Below, one piece after another: positions 1-11,695 of a DNA stretch of 64,000 nt (within the stretch, counting starts at the first letter, position 1; every line of letters starts with the position of its first letter). A program made the position numbers and the translations under genes. The notes under the pieces were generated by a model that saw only the letters and a list, made by a program, of their open reading frames with translations, did no database searches and was not told the origin of the DNA. Source of the DNA: Rhizophagus irregularis (lineage: Eukaryota; Glomeromycota; Glomeromycetes; Glomerales; Glomeraceae); assembly GCF_026210795.1 (NCBI RefSeq), contig NC_089442.1:2294001-2358000 (forward strand), in the 5' to 3' direction.

Positions 1-1157
1 TCATGATAAGCCAAAAAAAAAAATCATTTTTTTATACCATATCAGAAAGTTATGATTTTGGTTTCTTCTTCCCATGTATAATAAAACTTATACCACATAG
101 AATTAATTATCTTAATACTAATATTAAACACGTTAATAATCACATAACTATTTTTACTTCTAAATGCAATTATCCGGTTAAAATAAATCCAAAATATAAT
201 GATAAAGAGTTTTAAACACATTAAATTATCAAATTGAGATAATATTAGGAAATTAAGTACATTTACTTTTTTTAACAAACTCTTTTTTTTTTGGAAAATA
301 ATATTATTTTTTTGTTATTTATATAATAAATATCTCAATTAAATAATTTGTTATTTATAACGTAATTTGTTATTTATAACCATTAATATTGTAATGAGAA
401 AAAAATTATTATTGTAAAAGATAAAACAAATTGTATATAACCCTGAAAAACTGAACCATTTATTTCTTTTTATAATCAAAATAATTTGTATATGGTAATG
501 ATGGCGTTTAAGTGTTACATCAGATCATTAAACATGACGTATTCAAACAACTATAATGGAATTCAGAATTTTATAAATAACTTACAAACTATATTAAACA
601 ACAATAATTTTATAAACAAAGAATTTAATTAGTTAAATTATATATAAATAGTAATATAAATATATAATAATAGAATTAAATTATATATAATTACTATATA
701 AATATATAACAACTGAAATAACTTACAAACTATATTATTAAATAAATAATTTTCAAAAAAAGAATTATATGTAAATTTATTTAATTCTATTATTACAAAT
801 ACGTACATATTATAATAATTTATTAATCCTTTTTCTAACACTTAATAAAATTTTAAAAAAGTTAGTATTAAAAAGAAAAAAGTCCAATAAAAGTTTAAAT
901 AAAATGCTCAATCCCGGGACACTTTTGAAAACATAAAAGGGAAAAAATTTGCTATAGTATCCGTATGATTAATATGTTATTAGAGCACATATATCGACTT
1001 AAAATAATGTTACAAACACACTATTAAGGACGAAATATTGGTACAACATGTACTTACAGGACCGTATAATAAATTGTTATAATTTGGCACGTTAAATTTT
1101 TAATTGGGAAATATCGATTTGTAAAGATTCTATTATCATAAACGACATAAATATACG
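1..1157. other. AT-rich intergenic, no gene seen
   Basis: Very AT-rich sequence with homopolymer runs and related stretches around 636-700 that repeat the pattern of TATATAA-type words. Short open frames here have no recognisable composition or motif. I see no gene. Confidence 0.6.
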
Positions 1158-2517
1158 TTATTCTTTTACAATAAGTTTTAACATGACAAAATTATTGACT
1201 ATAGTACCTGAATATTCCATATTTGATATATTTTCGTGAAATTTGGAAGGTGTATTTATGGCTGATAAATTATTATTCATTTCTTCTGCCTCTTTAATTT
1301 GTTTTATTAATTCAGTTGAGTTATGTGTTCTCGAATTAATCTCTTCTCTCCACTCCTTTAAAATTTCTTTAATTTCTTTTGAGGTTGGTCTATTTGACTG
1401 ATTTGCATCTAAGCATTTTTTAATTAAATGCAATATTAATTGAGGTACTTTAATTTTGAAATTTGGTCTAAGCCCTTGACAAATTTTTATTGCTAATAGT
1501 TCATCATGGCTTATATCATGATATGGAGGTAATCCTTGAATTACCTCATACATAATTATACCAAAACTATAAATATCTGCGGCCTTGGTATATATTTGTC
1601 TTCTTAAAATCTCAGGAGCTATGTAAAGTGAAATACCATATATATCATTTTTTGTATTTTCCATCATATTATAATTTACAGGTTTACATAATCCCATATC
1701 AGTTATAAATATTCTATGAGGAAAACATAATATATTACCAATATGTAAGTCACAATGAATTAATTCATTTTGATGAATTTGATCGAGTCCACATGCAATG
1801 TCAAGTAAAATTTGAATCATATTTTCCCAATTTAAATTACTGTAATTCTGATCTAAATAATTGCGTAAACTCCCACGCTCTGCATATTGCAAAACCATCA
1901 TATAATTTTCTGTTTTTGGGTCTTGAGTTATTCCATAAAATCTAACAATATAAGATGTAAAATACGCATTTATTGATTTGTGATGAAATGTAATCTAAAT
2001 AATAAAATTCATTAATAATATTGTATAAATCATATTTTAAATGCAAAATAAATAGTTAGTTAATTTATACCTCGCTAATAAATGCCGATGTAACATTTTT
2101 TGAGTTATTTAAACTTTTTAATGCTACAAACATATTTGGCTGAAGTCTACCCCAATTTTGAATTTTATTGTCCCACATAAATATATATCCATCCTTCCAC
2201 TTTGCTCTGTATACTTTGCCAAACCCTCCTTTTGCAATATATTTAATGTCGCGAAAACTTTCATAGGATATCCACTCTAATATGTTAAAATGTTGCTTTG
2301 CAGATAGTTGAGTTTCTTGAATAAATTTATCAATATCTTTATTCCCACTAGTCCAATTATTAAAATTTTTTCGAAAACGTTCTACATTACATGTGTGACA
2401 CCAATTGAAATCTGTCATTATTTGATTACATTCTTCACATCTTCCATACCTATCAAATAACTGTTGTAATTCCGGATTTAACTTTGCATTTAATTCATTT
2501 AGTTCAGATTCATTCAT
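1158..2517 (-). CDS. TKL-like protein kinase with N-terminal zinc ribbon
   Basis: Probable Ser/Thr or dual-specificity kinase of a family that is strongly expanded in Rhizophagus. Exon 1 is 2517-2071 and exon 2 is 1994-1158; the 76-bp intron is GT-AG and phase 0, giving about 427 aa. Near residues 28-45 is a CEEC-x9-CHTC zinc ribbon, then a glycine loop (AKGGFGKVY), the ATP-lysine in VALK, the catalytic loop HCDLHIGN, DMG in place of DFG, and YIAPE. The catalytic Asp, metal Asp and Lys are all present, so it may be active; the HRD Arg is Cys. The last residues do not resemble those of the sister kinase at 15267-16584. A possible donor at 1207 (CAG then GTACTA) suggests a further short exon, so the stated stop is uncertain. 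Substrate is unknown. Confidence 0.85.
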
Positions 2518-2952
2518 AGTACTGTAGTATTAATAGTATGAATAAATTTGAATAGTTTTTTATTCCGATTTATACTATTTATTTCGGAGGAATATCTTAT
2601 AAATAACCTTTGCATCCGTCCTCCATAAACAACCCTAAATAGGCAATTGCGTAACAAATGTTAATCTTCATTGAATTAACGTAAGCGTAACTATTGTTTT
2701 TCTGCTTTCTCAGTTCAATGAATATTTCGAAATACTACATCAGGAGAATAAAAATAAGCGTAGATTTACAAAATAATACACGTGTGAAAAACTACGCAAA
2801 TCTACACCACTCGCGACGATATACGATTGTGAAAAATTTAGAGGAATTTTCAATAGTATTTTTAAAAATGACGTAGTTTTTTTAATAGTAAAAAATAGTG
2901 TGGTTATTCTCAAATTTTTTCCCATTTTATTATTTATTATTTTTTTTTTTTA

Positions 2953-3125
2953 CTTACACTAGTAGGAGCCGAACTGAAGCATTTTTATTTTTTTTACTTA
3001 CACTAAGAGTCGAACTGAATACCTCACTATTAATTACATTTTATTTATTTATTTTTTACTTACACTAATCGAACCGAATACCTATTAATATATTAAGTAT
3101 CATTATCCGACCACTACACTATTTG
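2953..3125 (-). repeat. tRNA-like / SINE-like decayed repeat, three partial copies
   Basis: On the minus strand, 3121-3107 reads TAGTGTAGTGGTCGG, very like a tRNA A box. After 31 nt, 3075-3067 reads GGTTCGATT, like a B box, which is close to the normal tRNA spacing. The anticodon arm is not foldable. Two further partial copies of the B-box side plus flank (TTACTTACACTA followed by a GAACTGAA-like core) lie at about 2953-2980 and 2997-3020. This is best read as a decayed tRNA-derived repeat rather than a working tRNA. Confidence 0.4.
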
Positions 3126-4044
3126 TTCTTTTTTTTTAATTATTAGTATTATATTCATATTTATCTAGAATTAATATGTATTTATGTAATTTTTTTAGTG
3201 TAGATATATCTATTTGTGTAAATTTTATGCAACTTTTTTAAATACAAAATTATTCAAATATTTTAAGTTACATTTTCGCGTGGGTTATGCAAAATCATGT
3301 ATTTATGCAAATTTCTAAAGTGTAGATTTCTGAAACTACCTACTTATGTAGAATTTATGAAACTTTTTAAGATACAAATCAACGAAATATTTTTTTAAAT
3401 TGTTTTTATGTGTAGATTACTTAAATCATATATTCAAGAAGTTATTTCAAGATAAAAAGTGTCATAAAATTTTCGTGAATAGGTAGTTTCGAAGTTTTAT
3501 AAGATACGCCTTATTAAAATAATATGCATACAATAAAAAATTAATTTAAATCTAATTACAATTAAATTATGAATGATGATAAGCAGGAAATTTATAAACA
3601 TTAAATATTGGTATAATATTGAAATCGATATATTTGCAAATTAGTCAAATATTATAGTCAATTTTTTTGTTATTCATATTAATACCTCAATTAAAAATAT
3701 TGGTAAATCGTTAAAAAAAATGAAATTGTGAAAGTTCTTTATATAACATAAGATAGTATTGTCCCGATTGTCACGTTATTTCCTTTGTATGGACAAGATC
3801 AATTATTAAGCATGGCGTAGTTTTTAATTATAAAGTGCAAATACTAATTTTGTTTAATTTTGTAACAGCTTATTATACTATGCAATTTTAAAGTAATATA
3901 ATATCATATGAATCAATAATGCTACCCTCTGGATTTTATTCGTTTATTTTTACAAAATTTTAATACCAGATGCGCACTCTTCTGAAAACCCTGCGTACAG
4001 AAATAGTAAAATTCATAAAGTACCCGACCTTTATATATAATTTT

Positions 4045-4190
4045 CTGGTTCTTGAGTTATTCTATAAAATCTAACAATACAATACGATAATTTAATATTT
4101 TATTGGATTATTTAAACTTGGCTGGAACCTACGTACATACATACCAGATCCGCCTCTCGCAATATATTGTGGGGTATCTACTTTATAATA
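4045..4190 (-). pseudogene. Kinase remnant
   Basis: On the minus strand, a glycine-loop-like string (YIARGGSGMY) is followed within a few codons by SLNN, as in the first exon of the kinase at 1158-2517. Just beyond it, 4045-4078 closely matches the part of that kinase encoding the VRFYGIT region, at the nucleotide level. The whole intervening kinase domain is missing, so this is a deleted, decayed copy. Confidence 0.5.
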
Positions 4191-4679
4191 TATTATTAAA
4201 ATGATGTAGTGACTGGTAGTCATATCGGAAAATAATGTTGCGATACTAAGCACGTTTTTCCTTTTAAAAGAAGAAAAGAAGACGCAAAATTTGTAATGGA
4301 TAATATGTTCTGGATAGAATTATAACAAAAATTTTACTTTTAAATAATATATTTGTATATGGCGCAGCAAATTAAGAATAATTTATTCTCTGTTTAGATA
4401 TTCTCTATATTCTTTCCACGTAGGGGTTTTTTTAAATACTGTACATCATCAGTCGAATGGTTTATAAATTTATAAATCATTGAATAATACTATACCTTTT
4501 TCAAATGAAGATAGTGGCGTCTAATAATTTTATTCCCAGTATGAAATAACTAAAATAGTTTATTCGTTGCTTTTGAAAAAAAAGAAAGATCAACAAAGCT
4601 TCTACAGATGGAAATTTCTGAATTACAATAATTTCAAAATAATTGTCCTTTTTTGAACCTACAGTATTATGTATGGCTA

Positions 4680-4863
4680 GCTAATAACTTGCATCTAGAA
4701 CAGGATGACGGACAACGATTAGTGACATTACTGAATCTGATGCAACAAGACTTCTTTTCATATTCTTCAATGATTGAACTTTCTACTATCTGAAGAAGGT
4801 TTAACAACTTGTGAATGGCAAAGAGGAATACAAAACGAACCGGTACCAATAAGGAACTCATTT

Positions 4864-4864
<1 letters not shown>
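4680..4864 (+). pseudogene. Short coding remnant, unknown family
   Basis: The plus strand reads with coding-like composition (for example LEQDDGQRLVTLLNLM), hits a stop near 4795, then continues in another frame to a stop after PIRNSF near 4864. That is the pattern of a frameshifted remnant. The family is not recognised. An (AAT)n tract follows at about 4866-4893. Confidence 0.25.

Positions 4865-4865
<1 letters not shown>

Positions 4866-4893
<28 letters not shown>
4866..4893. repeat. AAT trinucleotide microsatellite
   Basis: About nine perfect AAT/ATA units directly downstream of the coding remnant. A similar but shorter AAT run lies at 8880-8900. Confidence 0.8.
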
Positions 4894-4896
<3 letters not shown>

Positions 4897-5584
4897 CGAG
4901 AAATAATTACCAGACTTAGAATATATAATTACCATTCGATTATATATTGAACTATCAAGTCAATCCATATAACAAATTAAAACGATATTTATAAAACCGT
5001 TTTTGGAACTCCAGTTAATTTTTTATTTTCTTCGTTAAATTATTACATCATTCAATTATTATCTCTTTTTGGCATAATTATCCAGTCTTGTACAATAATA
5101 TATTCTTGAACGATAAACCCATGCTGGATTTTGAATTTAGTAAATTATCAGTAGACATGTAAGTAAATGAAATCAGAGTGGGAGAAACTTTCTATCCAAA
5201 TAGATTGTATTAACCATGCTGTTAATAATCATGTTGTTATTGTAAGTCATATATGCATAATTTCTCAAAAAGATTGTCTCAGCTCCAAGTGTTAGGCTAG
5301 ATCAATATTTATTCAGGTGGCATAAAAACAAATTGTCCGGTTATCGTGGCGGTGTGCGCAGCTAAACGGATAATTTTTTTGAGGCACAGTCTTTATATAC
5401 GTGCCGTCGGAAGGAATTGTAAAATCAATTGTTATCAAATATATAAACCCATCAGGAAGCCACATCTATAACGTTTATGTAAGGAAATAAAAATTAAAAA
5501 GTAAATAAATAAAAAACATACGGTTGTATCCGGTAGTCAATTTTGAACCCTGGTAGAATCCGGTAGTTAAAATTTAAAACCTTA

Positions 5585-5630
5585 AACCCGATATTAACGG
5601 ATATCCGTTATAATCCGTTAATAACGGGTT
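5585..5630. repeat. 18-bp inverted repeat (hairpin)
   Basis: The left arm at 5585-5602 (AACCCGATATTAACGGAT) pairs with the right arm at 5613-5630 with one mismatch, around a 10-nt spacer. The preceding sequence (5520-5575) contains two copies of a TCCGGTAGT word. It may be a mobile-element end or a cruciform-forming repeat. Confidence 0.6.
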
Positions 5631-6404
5631 ATGGGTCTGAACACTATTCCTAACCAGGATTATAGGATCAAATATCGTAGAGGTGTGCTTTGCCCGAATC
5701 GTTGGATTTTTTGTTTAAATTAAAAATACCATTTTTTGTAAAGAAAATAAAAAAAAAGTTGTAAATAGATCGATCATCCACGAAAAAAACACAGTGCGGT
5801 GTATAAACAAAACAAAAAAAAGGTGGCTTATTTATGTTGTGGCTTCCTTATGGGTAGAGTTACGATCCGGATGAATTAGAAAGAGCACATTTTGGTAATT
5901 ATACACGGATTTTAATTAATAAAGATTAAATTTTTTTTTTATAAATTATAAGACTGCATCCAATGCACAATCTAGTAGTTTGAAAAATTACTACAAAAAA
6001 AAGAGAAAATAAAAATGGATTGATTTTTCATCCGATCCGAATGAATTTCAATCCGTTTTAATTTTCTCGTTACTTTTATTTTTGAAGACAATTTTTTTTA
6101 TTATATTATGTATTGATAGATATTCATAAGATATCTAAAAAAAAATTCTTTTATTACTCAATATTCATACAATGAAAAAAAAAACTTTACAGTAAATAAA
6201 CGTCCAAGAAAAATAATTGACCGTCGTTATCCCTTGCATTTAGTCATTTGGCACTTTTTTCTATTATATATATTCCAAAAAAAATCTCTTCAGTCAAAAT
6301 TTTTTTATCAAAAATTAATAAAGAAAAAAAATATATATTTAACCAAAAAATTCTTTCTTAAAATTACACTTATTAATTATATAATTCATTTAATTAATTT
6401 AATT

Positions 6405-7098
6405 ATGTCTTCCAAAACTACAAATCAGCCAAAGCCATGGAGACGATACCATTGTGAACATTGTGAAATGATGCAACTACAGTAAGAGAAGCAAGCCTCA
6501 TGAATAAAGGCATCCGAATGGAAATCGTAAATTTTTCAATATTAGCGATCCGTCATGTATACATCCAGCAGCAGCAGCAACGACAATGCCGGCAGTAGCA
6601 TCATCAGCATCAGAAGCGGCATAAAGAAAAGAAAAAACAATAGCGGAATCAGCAGCAATAACAACAATAACAGAAATGAAGCTAATTCACGCCCAGATCA
6701 ATTATCAGAGGGTACGATCACTCAGATTGTTGTAACGAGATTATTGGGACCACTACTATCACCGCCACAACCGACGACATATCTGCACGTGATCCAAACG
6801 GGCGGAATGCCGTACCCACAATTTCTTCAATGTTTTTGGATATGAACAAAGATGTCTTTGTTTAATTAAGAATATTTCTTTCAATTGATATATTTCCCTT
6901 TAATTCCTCAAGATACTAAATCGGTTGAAAAAGAACTTGAAGAGGCAAGGAAAGAAGTGGAGAAGATCTAGATGCTGCAAATAGAAAATAAATTTGCGTG
7001 AATATGAAAAGTTTAAACTGATGGGAGAAAAGCGATATTTGGAGAAAGAAATTATACAATTGAATAAAGAAATTGATAAATATAAAAGGAAGAGATAA
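6405..7098 (+). pseudogene. Broken C2H2-finger / coiled-coil protein gene
   Basis: The start at 6405 gives MSSKTTNQPKPWRRYHCEHC, the first half of a C2H2-like finger. After a frameshift near 6475 the second half follows (PHE-stop-RHPNGN, an H-x3-H pair with an in-frame stop), then FFNISDPSCIHP and a low-complexity Ala/Thr/Ser tract. A further frame shift gives DPNGRNAVPTISSMFLDMN near 6800-6860. The end (about 6910-7098) reads as a Lys/Glu-rich coiled coil (for example KFKLMGEKRYLEKEIIQLNK) with more shifts. At least three frames are needed to read through, so it cannot encode one protein. Intact relatives probably exist elsewhere in the genome; this is inference. Confidence 0.6.
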
Positions 7099-8903
7099 CA
7101 AAAAAATTTTTCTATTTGTATAATAGTGGTGACTGAGACATCTTGTAATAATAGTAAATTCAATAGATAATATCTGGTCTTTTTAATATTTTATTTTTCA
7201 GTTAGAACTAAAATTAGACAAATGTTACTCATTCTGAACTCTGAAGTAAATTTGATAGTTTTTTCTTATGTTATATAACAAGATAAAAAAATTTTAATAA
7301 GTGAATAGCCTTTCTAAGACTAAGTAAACATGTTCATATATATTTTTACTATTATTAACGTTAACGTTAAAAAATAAAAATCCAAGAAAGATCTTGAGTA
7401 TAAAGTTTAATATTTATTATATATAATAAATTTTGATTTTTAATAGTAAATGTAAAATAAATAAAAGTAATATGTTATATATGAAGTATGAACAAATAAA
7501 AGGGAAAAAATCGATCATTAATAATGTTTTTTCGTTGTATGAATTTTATTCGGTTAATATGTGAAAAATTAGAATTTAAAAAAAATGAATCCTTTTGAAA
7601 ACAATAAAATTTTATTCATCTATAAGATGCTCGTTTGGTTTTTTTTTTCAAAAAACAGGTATGATCTTTGTTAGGTTTGACATATTTGATATGTACCGTC
7701 TAGTATTCTAAATTATGAGTACTTTTTGGTGTTATAGTATATAGTATTAAAGTAAGTTTGAGCTTAAATTAGTTGAAACGGAATTTTAATATACTGTATA
7801 GTAACCGGTGCTAAATGGTCACTTAGAATTTGTATTTCATATCAGTTGAAATTTATTAAAAGACGCGTTAAATATCATTTAGGTACAATAAAAAAAAAAC
7901 CAATAATAATTATATTATTTTTTGTTAATCTAGTGATCAATGATCGTAAGCGAAATTTATTAACGAATGCTGAACCAATATAATGATAGATGTTATAGTA
8001 TTCAGCCTTTAACCTTAAACCATGTTTATCAATTTTAGTATCGAAAAACGGAATAAATATGAGGATGCGGTATTCTATTATTACTATTATTGTTTCTATC
8101 GTGGTTATTACTTCCTTTTTCCAATCATATTTCATAAATTTCATCTGGATATCGGACTAATTCTTTTTGAAATGTTGGATCAGTCTCATTGTTTGTTATA
8201 TATTTGTATCAGAAAATTAGTAGTGAAAATTATATATTTTGTCCGTATGCCTAAAAATAGTTCTTTTTGAAAATACATGTTCAAGTTCTTTTATCCAACG
8301 CGCCTGTTTTACAGGAACAATGGAACGTTAATTCTAGCACGATCAATTGTTTAAATGTATAGAATGATGGATGCTAATATCGATCTTAACTAGTGACTTA
8401 CAACGAATTCTTTAATTTTCAGACCAATGAATTACTTTCATTCATTAATAGATAAAATCAGATACTTGACATTTGACACATGATGATGCAACACATGTGA
8501 TGCTATCTGCTTCATCTGTTTTGCGAACATCTCAGAAAGGTCATCTAACCAAATTTAAGACTTGAGACCGGGTTAATTTAGGATATAGTAGAGTTTGGGC
8601 TACAATAGCACTTCTTTAATTTAATTTGAAAATCGTCATTATTTATATATAAGAAATTGCCCTATTACGAGAGACTTTTAAAAAGTGCACTATGATCTTT
8701 CCCAAAATTACGCATAGAATTATAATGGTCAAAGGATAAGATCTTTTTATATATCACAGCATAAAACTGCACGAAATTTATTATTTGAAAACATTCGTTA
8801 TCAATTACATTATAAAAAAAAAAATTGAAACTAAATTAAGAATACTATTTATGAAAAAAAAAAAAATTATTATTATAAAAATAATAATAATAATAATAAT
8901 CTA
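7099..8903. other. AT-rich intergenic, no gene seen
   Basis: No convincing coding signal. Short frames at 7875-8270 on both strands lack motifs and overlap one another. The last 100 bp before the F-box gene stop are A-rich and AAT-rich, and probably form its 3' untranslated region. Confidence 0.55.
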
Positions 8904-10643
8904 CTAATATTTCAACCAAATTTTGGCATGTTGCGTTTCGATATGTAAGTGATTTTCAACAATGTAAATACTTATTTCAAAATTATAAAGTTCTGACATC
9001 AATCTCATGTAATTATGTAGTGAACGATTATTATTTAAAGAAGAATCAATGAAGGAGTTAAATCCAAAATTCTTCAAATTTGAATTATTAACTTTAATGT
9101 ATTTAACAATTGCTTCCAGATACCCAAAATCCATCACAGTATAAAGATCTAATGTGGTTATAGGTACTTCCATTTCATTAAGAAGTAATTCTAAAATTTT
9201 TGGATTGATAAATATATCAAGTCCCAAATGTCTTAAAGATGAAGGAAATGATTTAGCGAAAGTACTATAATTATATTTTATTCGACTACTTCTTGAATCG
9301 TGATCTTCCACTAAAATTAAATATTTGAGATTGTTTAAAGATGATAAAATATCAACAAATTTAGAGAAATACTTTGGAAGTATTTTTAATGATAAATAAG
9401 TTAATGAATTCTTACAATAATCTGAAATTGATTGAATTATTGTATCATTAACATGTTCTACTGTAAGTGTTTTTAAATTATCATTAGATAAATCTAATAA
9501 AACTTCAACAGCTTTGATGTAATTCTTCTTATTGTATAATTTATCGAATTTAATTCGATAAAATTTTAAATTCTTGATATGAATTGAAGCGATATTATTC
9601 TTTTTAGATGTACAAAATTCTACGACATCATAATCACTAAAAAAATTTGTAAATTCCAAAGTTTCCAACGAATGATGAATGGCAAGAAAAGGTAATAATC
9701 CTTCCATATCACTAAAATATGGAAATTTTAATGATCTCAAAGAATTTTTTGTTTTTTGATATTTAGTTAATGAAGAAAAAAAAGTATCAGATCCATTCTC
9801 ATCTCGCCATTCTTCAAAGAAACTAACAGATTGAAGATTTTGTTGATTTAAAATTATTCCAGAGGTTACCTTGCGAACAAAATTAATATGTTCAAAAAAT
9901 GCTTGATCAATAGCTGAATGTATAATTAAATTTTGAATTTTATTACAATATAAAGTTAATTTTCTGAAAATTTCTGAAATAGCTTTAATAAATTCTTTCT
10001 GATGACAAGTCGGTTCATATCCTCGATAAGAGTATTTAAATGATTCAATATTTTTCATAGCATTTTCAAAATATCCAAACTTTGAAATATCATAAAGTTC
10101 TAAAAAATTGGAAGTAACTTCTTCATCAAATAATTCTCCTGGATCACCGAAATAATCAAAATCTTCATTTATTTTCTTAAAATCATAATCAATAGTTAAA
10201 GATACAAAACCTCGAGTATTTTTGAATAAATAACTTCCAACTAGTTGATATATAAAAATCATTTCGTCATATTTTGGTTTTCTATTTAATAATTTAAAGA
10301 GCCAGTTACTGACTGAAATTTTGAAGGTCGAAAGATCAAAATGTTGTATAAAGGACGAATAATTAAATGAAGTAGAAAATAATGTTGATGATAAAGATGA
10401 TGAATTAAAAACTCTCCTTCGTAATAAATGACCCTTCCATTGAACATCAAAATTTTGTATTAGAGTTTGAATTATTTTAAAATTTTCAAATTTAAAAGGA
10501 TTCATCCAAAGTAATGGAATAGCTATTTGACACCAATCACGATTTACTTGGATACAGTTGTATAATGTACATTGATCATTAGTGAGATATAATAAGATTT
10601 CCAAAATACAATCGTTAACAATTTTTGGAGCTGTAGTTGTCAT
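8904..10643 (-). CDS. F-box protein with leucine-rich C-terminal region
   Basis: Intronless, 579 aa. The N-terminus (residues about 7-50) is an F-box-like segment: NDCILEILLYLTND, then CIQVNRDWCQIAIPLLW. This is the part expected to bind SKP1 in an SCF ubiquitin ligase. From about residue 230 onward there are repeated LKSL, LETLEF and LKTLTV type strands spaced like leucine-rich repeats, which would select the target protein. The ATG is the first in frame, with stops upstream. Such F-box/LRR-like proteins form a large family in Rhizophagus; the individual target is unknown. Reading frame is intact and codon use is AT-rich like its neighbours. Confidence 0.85.
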   Translation of the reverse strand: MTTTAPKIVNDCILEILLYLTNDQCTLYNCIQVNRDWCQIAIPLLWMNPFKFENFKIIQTLIQNFDVQWKGHLLRRRVFNSSSLSSTLFSTSFNYSSFIQHFDLSTFKISVSNWLFKLLNRKPKYDEMIFIYQLVGSYLFKNTRGFVSLTIDYDFKKINEDFDYFGDPGELFDEEVTSNFLELYDISKFGYFENAMKNIESFKYSYRGYEPTCHQKEFIKAISEIFRKLTLYCNKIQNLIIHSAIDQAFFEHINFVRKVTSGIILNQQNLQSVSFFEEWRDENGSDTFFSSLTKYQKTKNSLRSLKFPYFSDMEGLLPFLAIHHSLETLEFTNFFSDYDVVEFCTSKKNNIASIHIKNLKFYRIKFDKLYNKKNYIKAVEVLLDLSNDNLKTLTVEHVNDTIIQSISDYCKNSLTYLSLKILPKYFSKFVDILSSLNNLKYLILVEDHDSRSSRIKYNYSTFAKSFPSSLRHLGLDIFINPKILELLLNEMEVPITTLDLYTVMDFGYLEAIVKYIKVNNSNLKNFGFNSFIDSSLNNNRSLHNYMRLMSELYNFEISIYIVENHLHIETQHAKIWLKY

Positions 10644-11695
10644 AATAGAATTTTTGCAAATTTATAAGAAAAAAAAAGGAGAGATCAGAAAAAGTAAAAA
10701 AAAGCTTTATATAACAATTAATGACTATCATGTGATCTAATGTGTAACGTCTAGACCGCAACTGTATTAATCACGTGACGATTACTCCGAAAAAAATTTA
10801 GTCCTATTTGCAAGTGTTTCTCCTAAATCTGGTTTATTCTTGCAAAATGATGTTATATTACATTTTTTTTAGTTTTATAATATAAGTAAGTAACTCATTT
10901 TTAATTGCTGCAGATGTATTTATGTATTTATAATATCTATCATAATATTACATTTTTATAGTTCTTTATGTATTTTTAAATTTTATTAATTAATTTATTT
11001 AATTTACTTAATTTATTGAATTTTAATCGTTATAATTGTTTTAGGTGAAAAAAAAATGTAATTGTAAAAAATGTAATTATGGTGAATACACATAAAGCAA
11101 CATAATTTTTATTATATCAGATTAAATTCTCATTTTCACGTGTAGTATAAAATAATCTTTTTCCCCAGTGCATTTACGCAAAAGAATTGCATATTATAAA
11201 AAATCAAACGATATTATCTAAAAAAAAACTCTGATTTGATCCGGCACTTCTCAATAAATTTACTACGCATCGCTCTATCTTATCATGTCCAGTTTAACAT
11301 CATTCAACTCTTCAGAAAGCATGCCATTTTTGGCCTTTATCCGCTATTTTTTCATTCGTTATTTTGGCGATATTCATGGGGATTGTTATCATATGGATGA
11401 TTCCTCAAACAAAAAATCTCCGACGAACTCACCACTCGTGATATAAAAATCAGTACGTCTATCACTGCGGAGGTCACCAAAATTAAGATACTAAAATCGC
11501 GGATGATCTCTCCTCACGTGATGTAAGTATTTACTGCGCCGACTTGTAATAAAAAAATTAAGAGTCCAACCTTTTTAATCAATTGTACTACGCATATCAT
11601 CATTATCAATTAACGAATTCATTTCTCGGTTAGTAAATCGGCAAAATAGTACTACATCAAATAAATTAAACACGAAAAGGACACGTAAAATAATA
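10644..11695. other. Intergenic, no gene seen
   Basis: Region between the F-box gene start and the broken gene on the plus strand. AT-rich, with a slightly more balanced stretch at 11240-11640 that probably held the promoter of the downstream gene. No coding or RNA feature seen. Confidence 0.5.

Larger units (their letters stand above)
2518..6404. other. Gene-poor stretch with decayed repeats
   Basis: Nearly 4 kb without an intact gene. It holds tRNA-like repeat copies (2953-3125), a kinase remnant (about 4045-4190), a short coding remnant (4680-4864) followed by an AAT microsatellite, and a strong inverted repeat (5585-5630). The rest is AT-rich with no coding signal that I can see. Confidence 0.6.

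Noticed and set aside
3063-3125. Functional tRNA
   Set aside because: A and B boxes are spaced correctly but stems do not pair, and the region is flanked by decayed partial copies.
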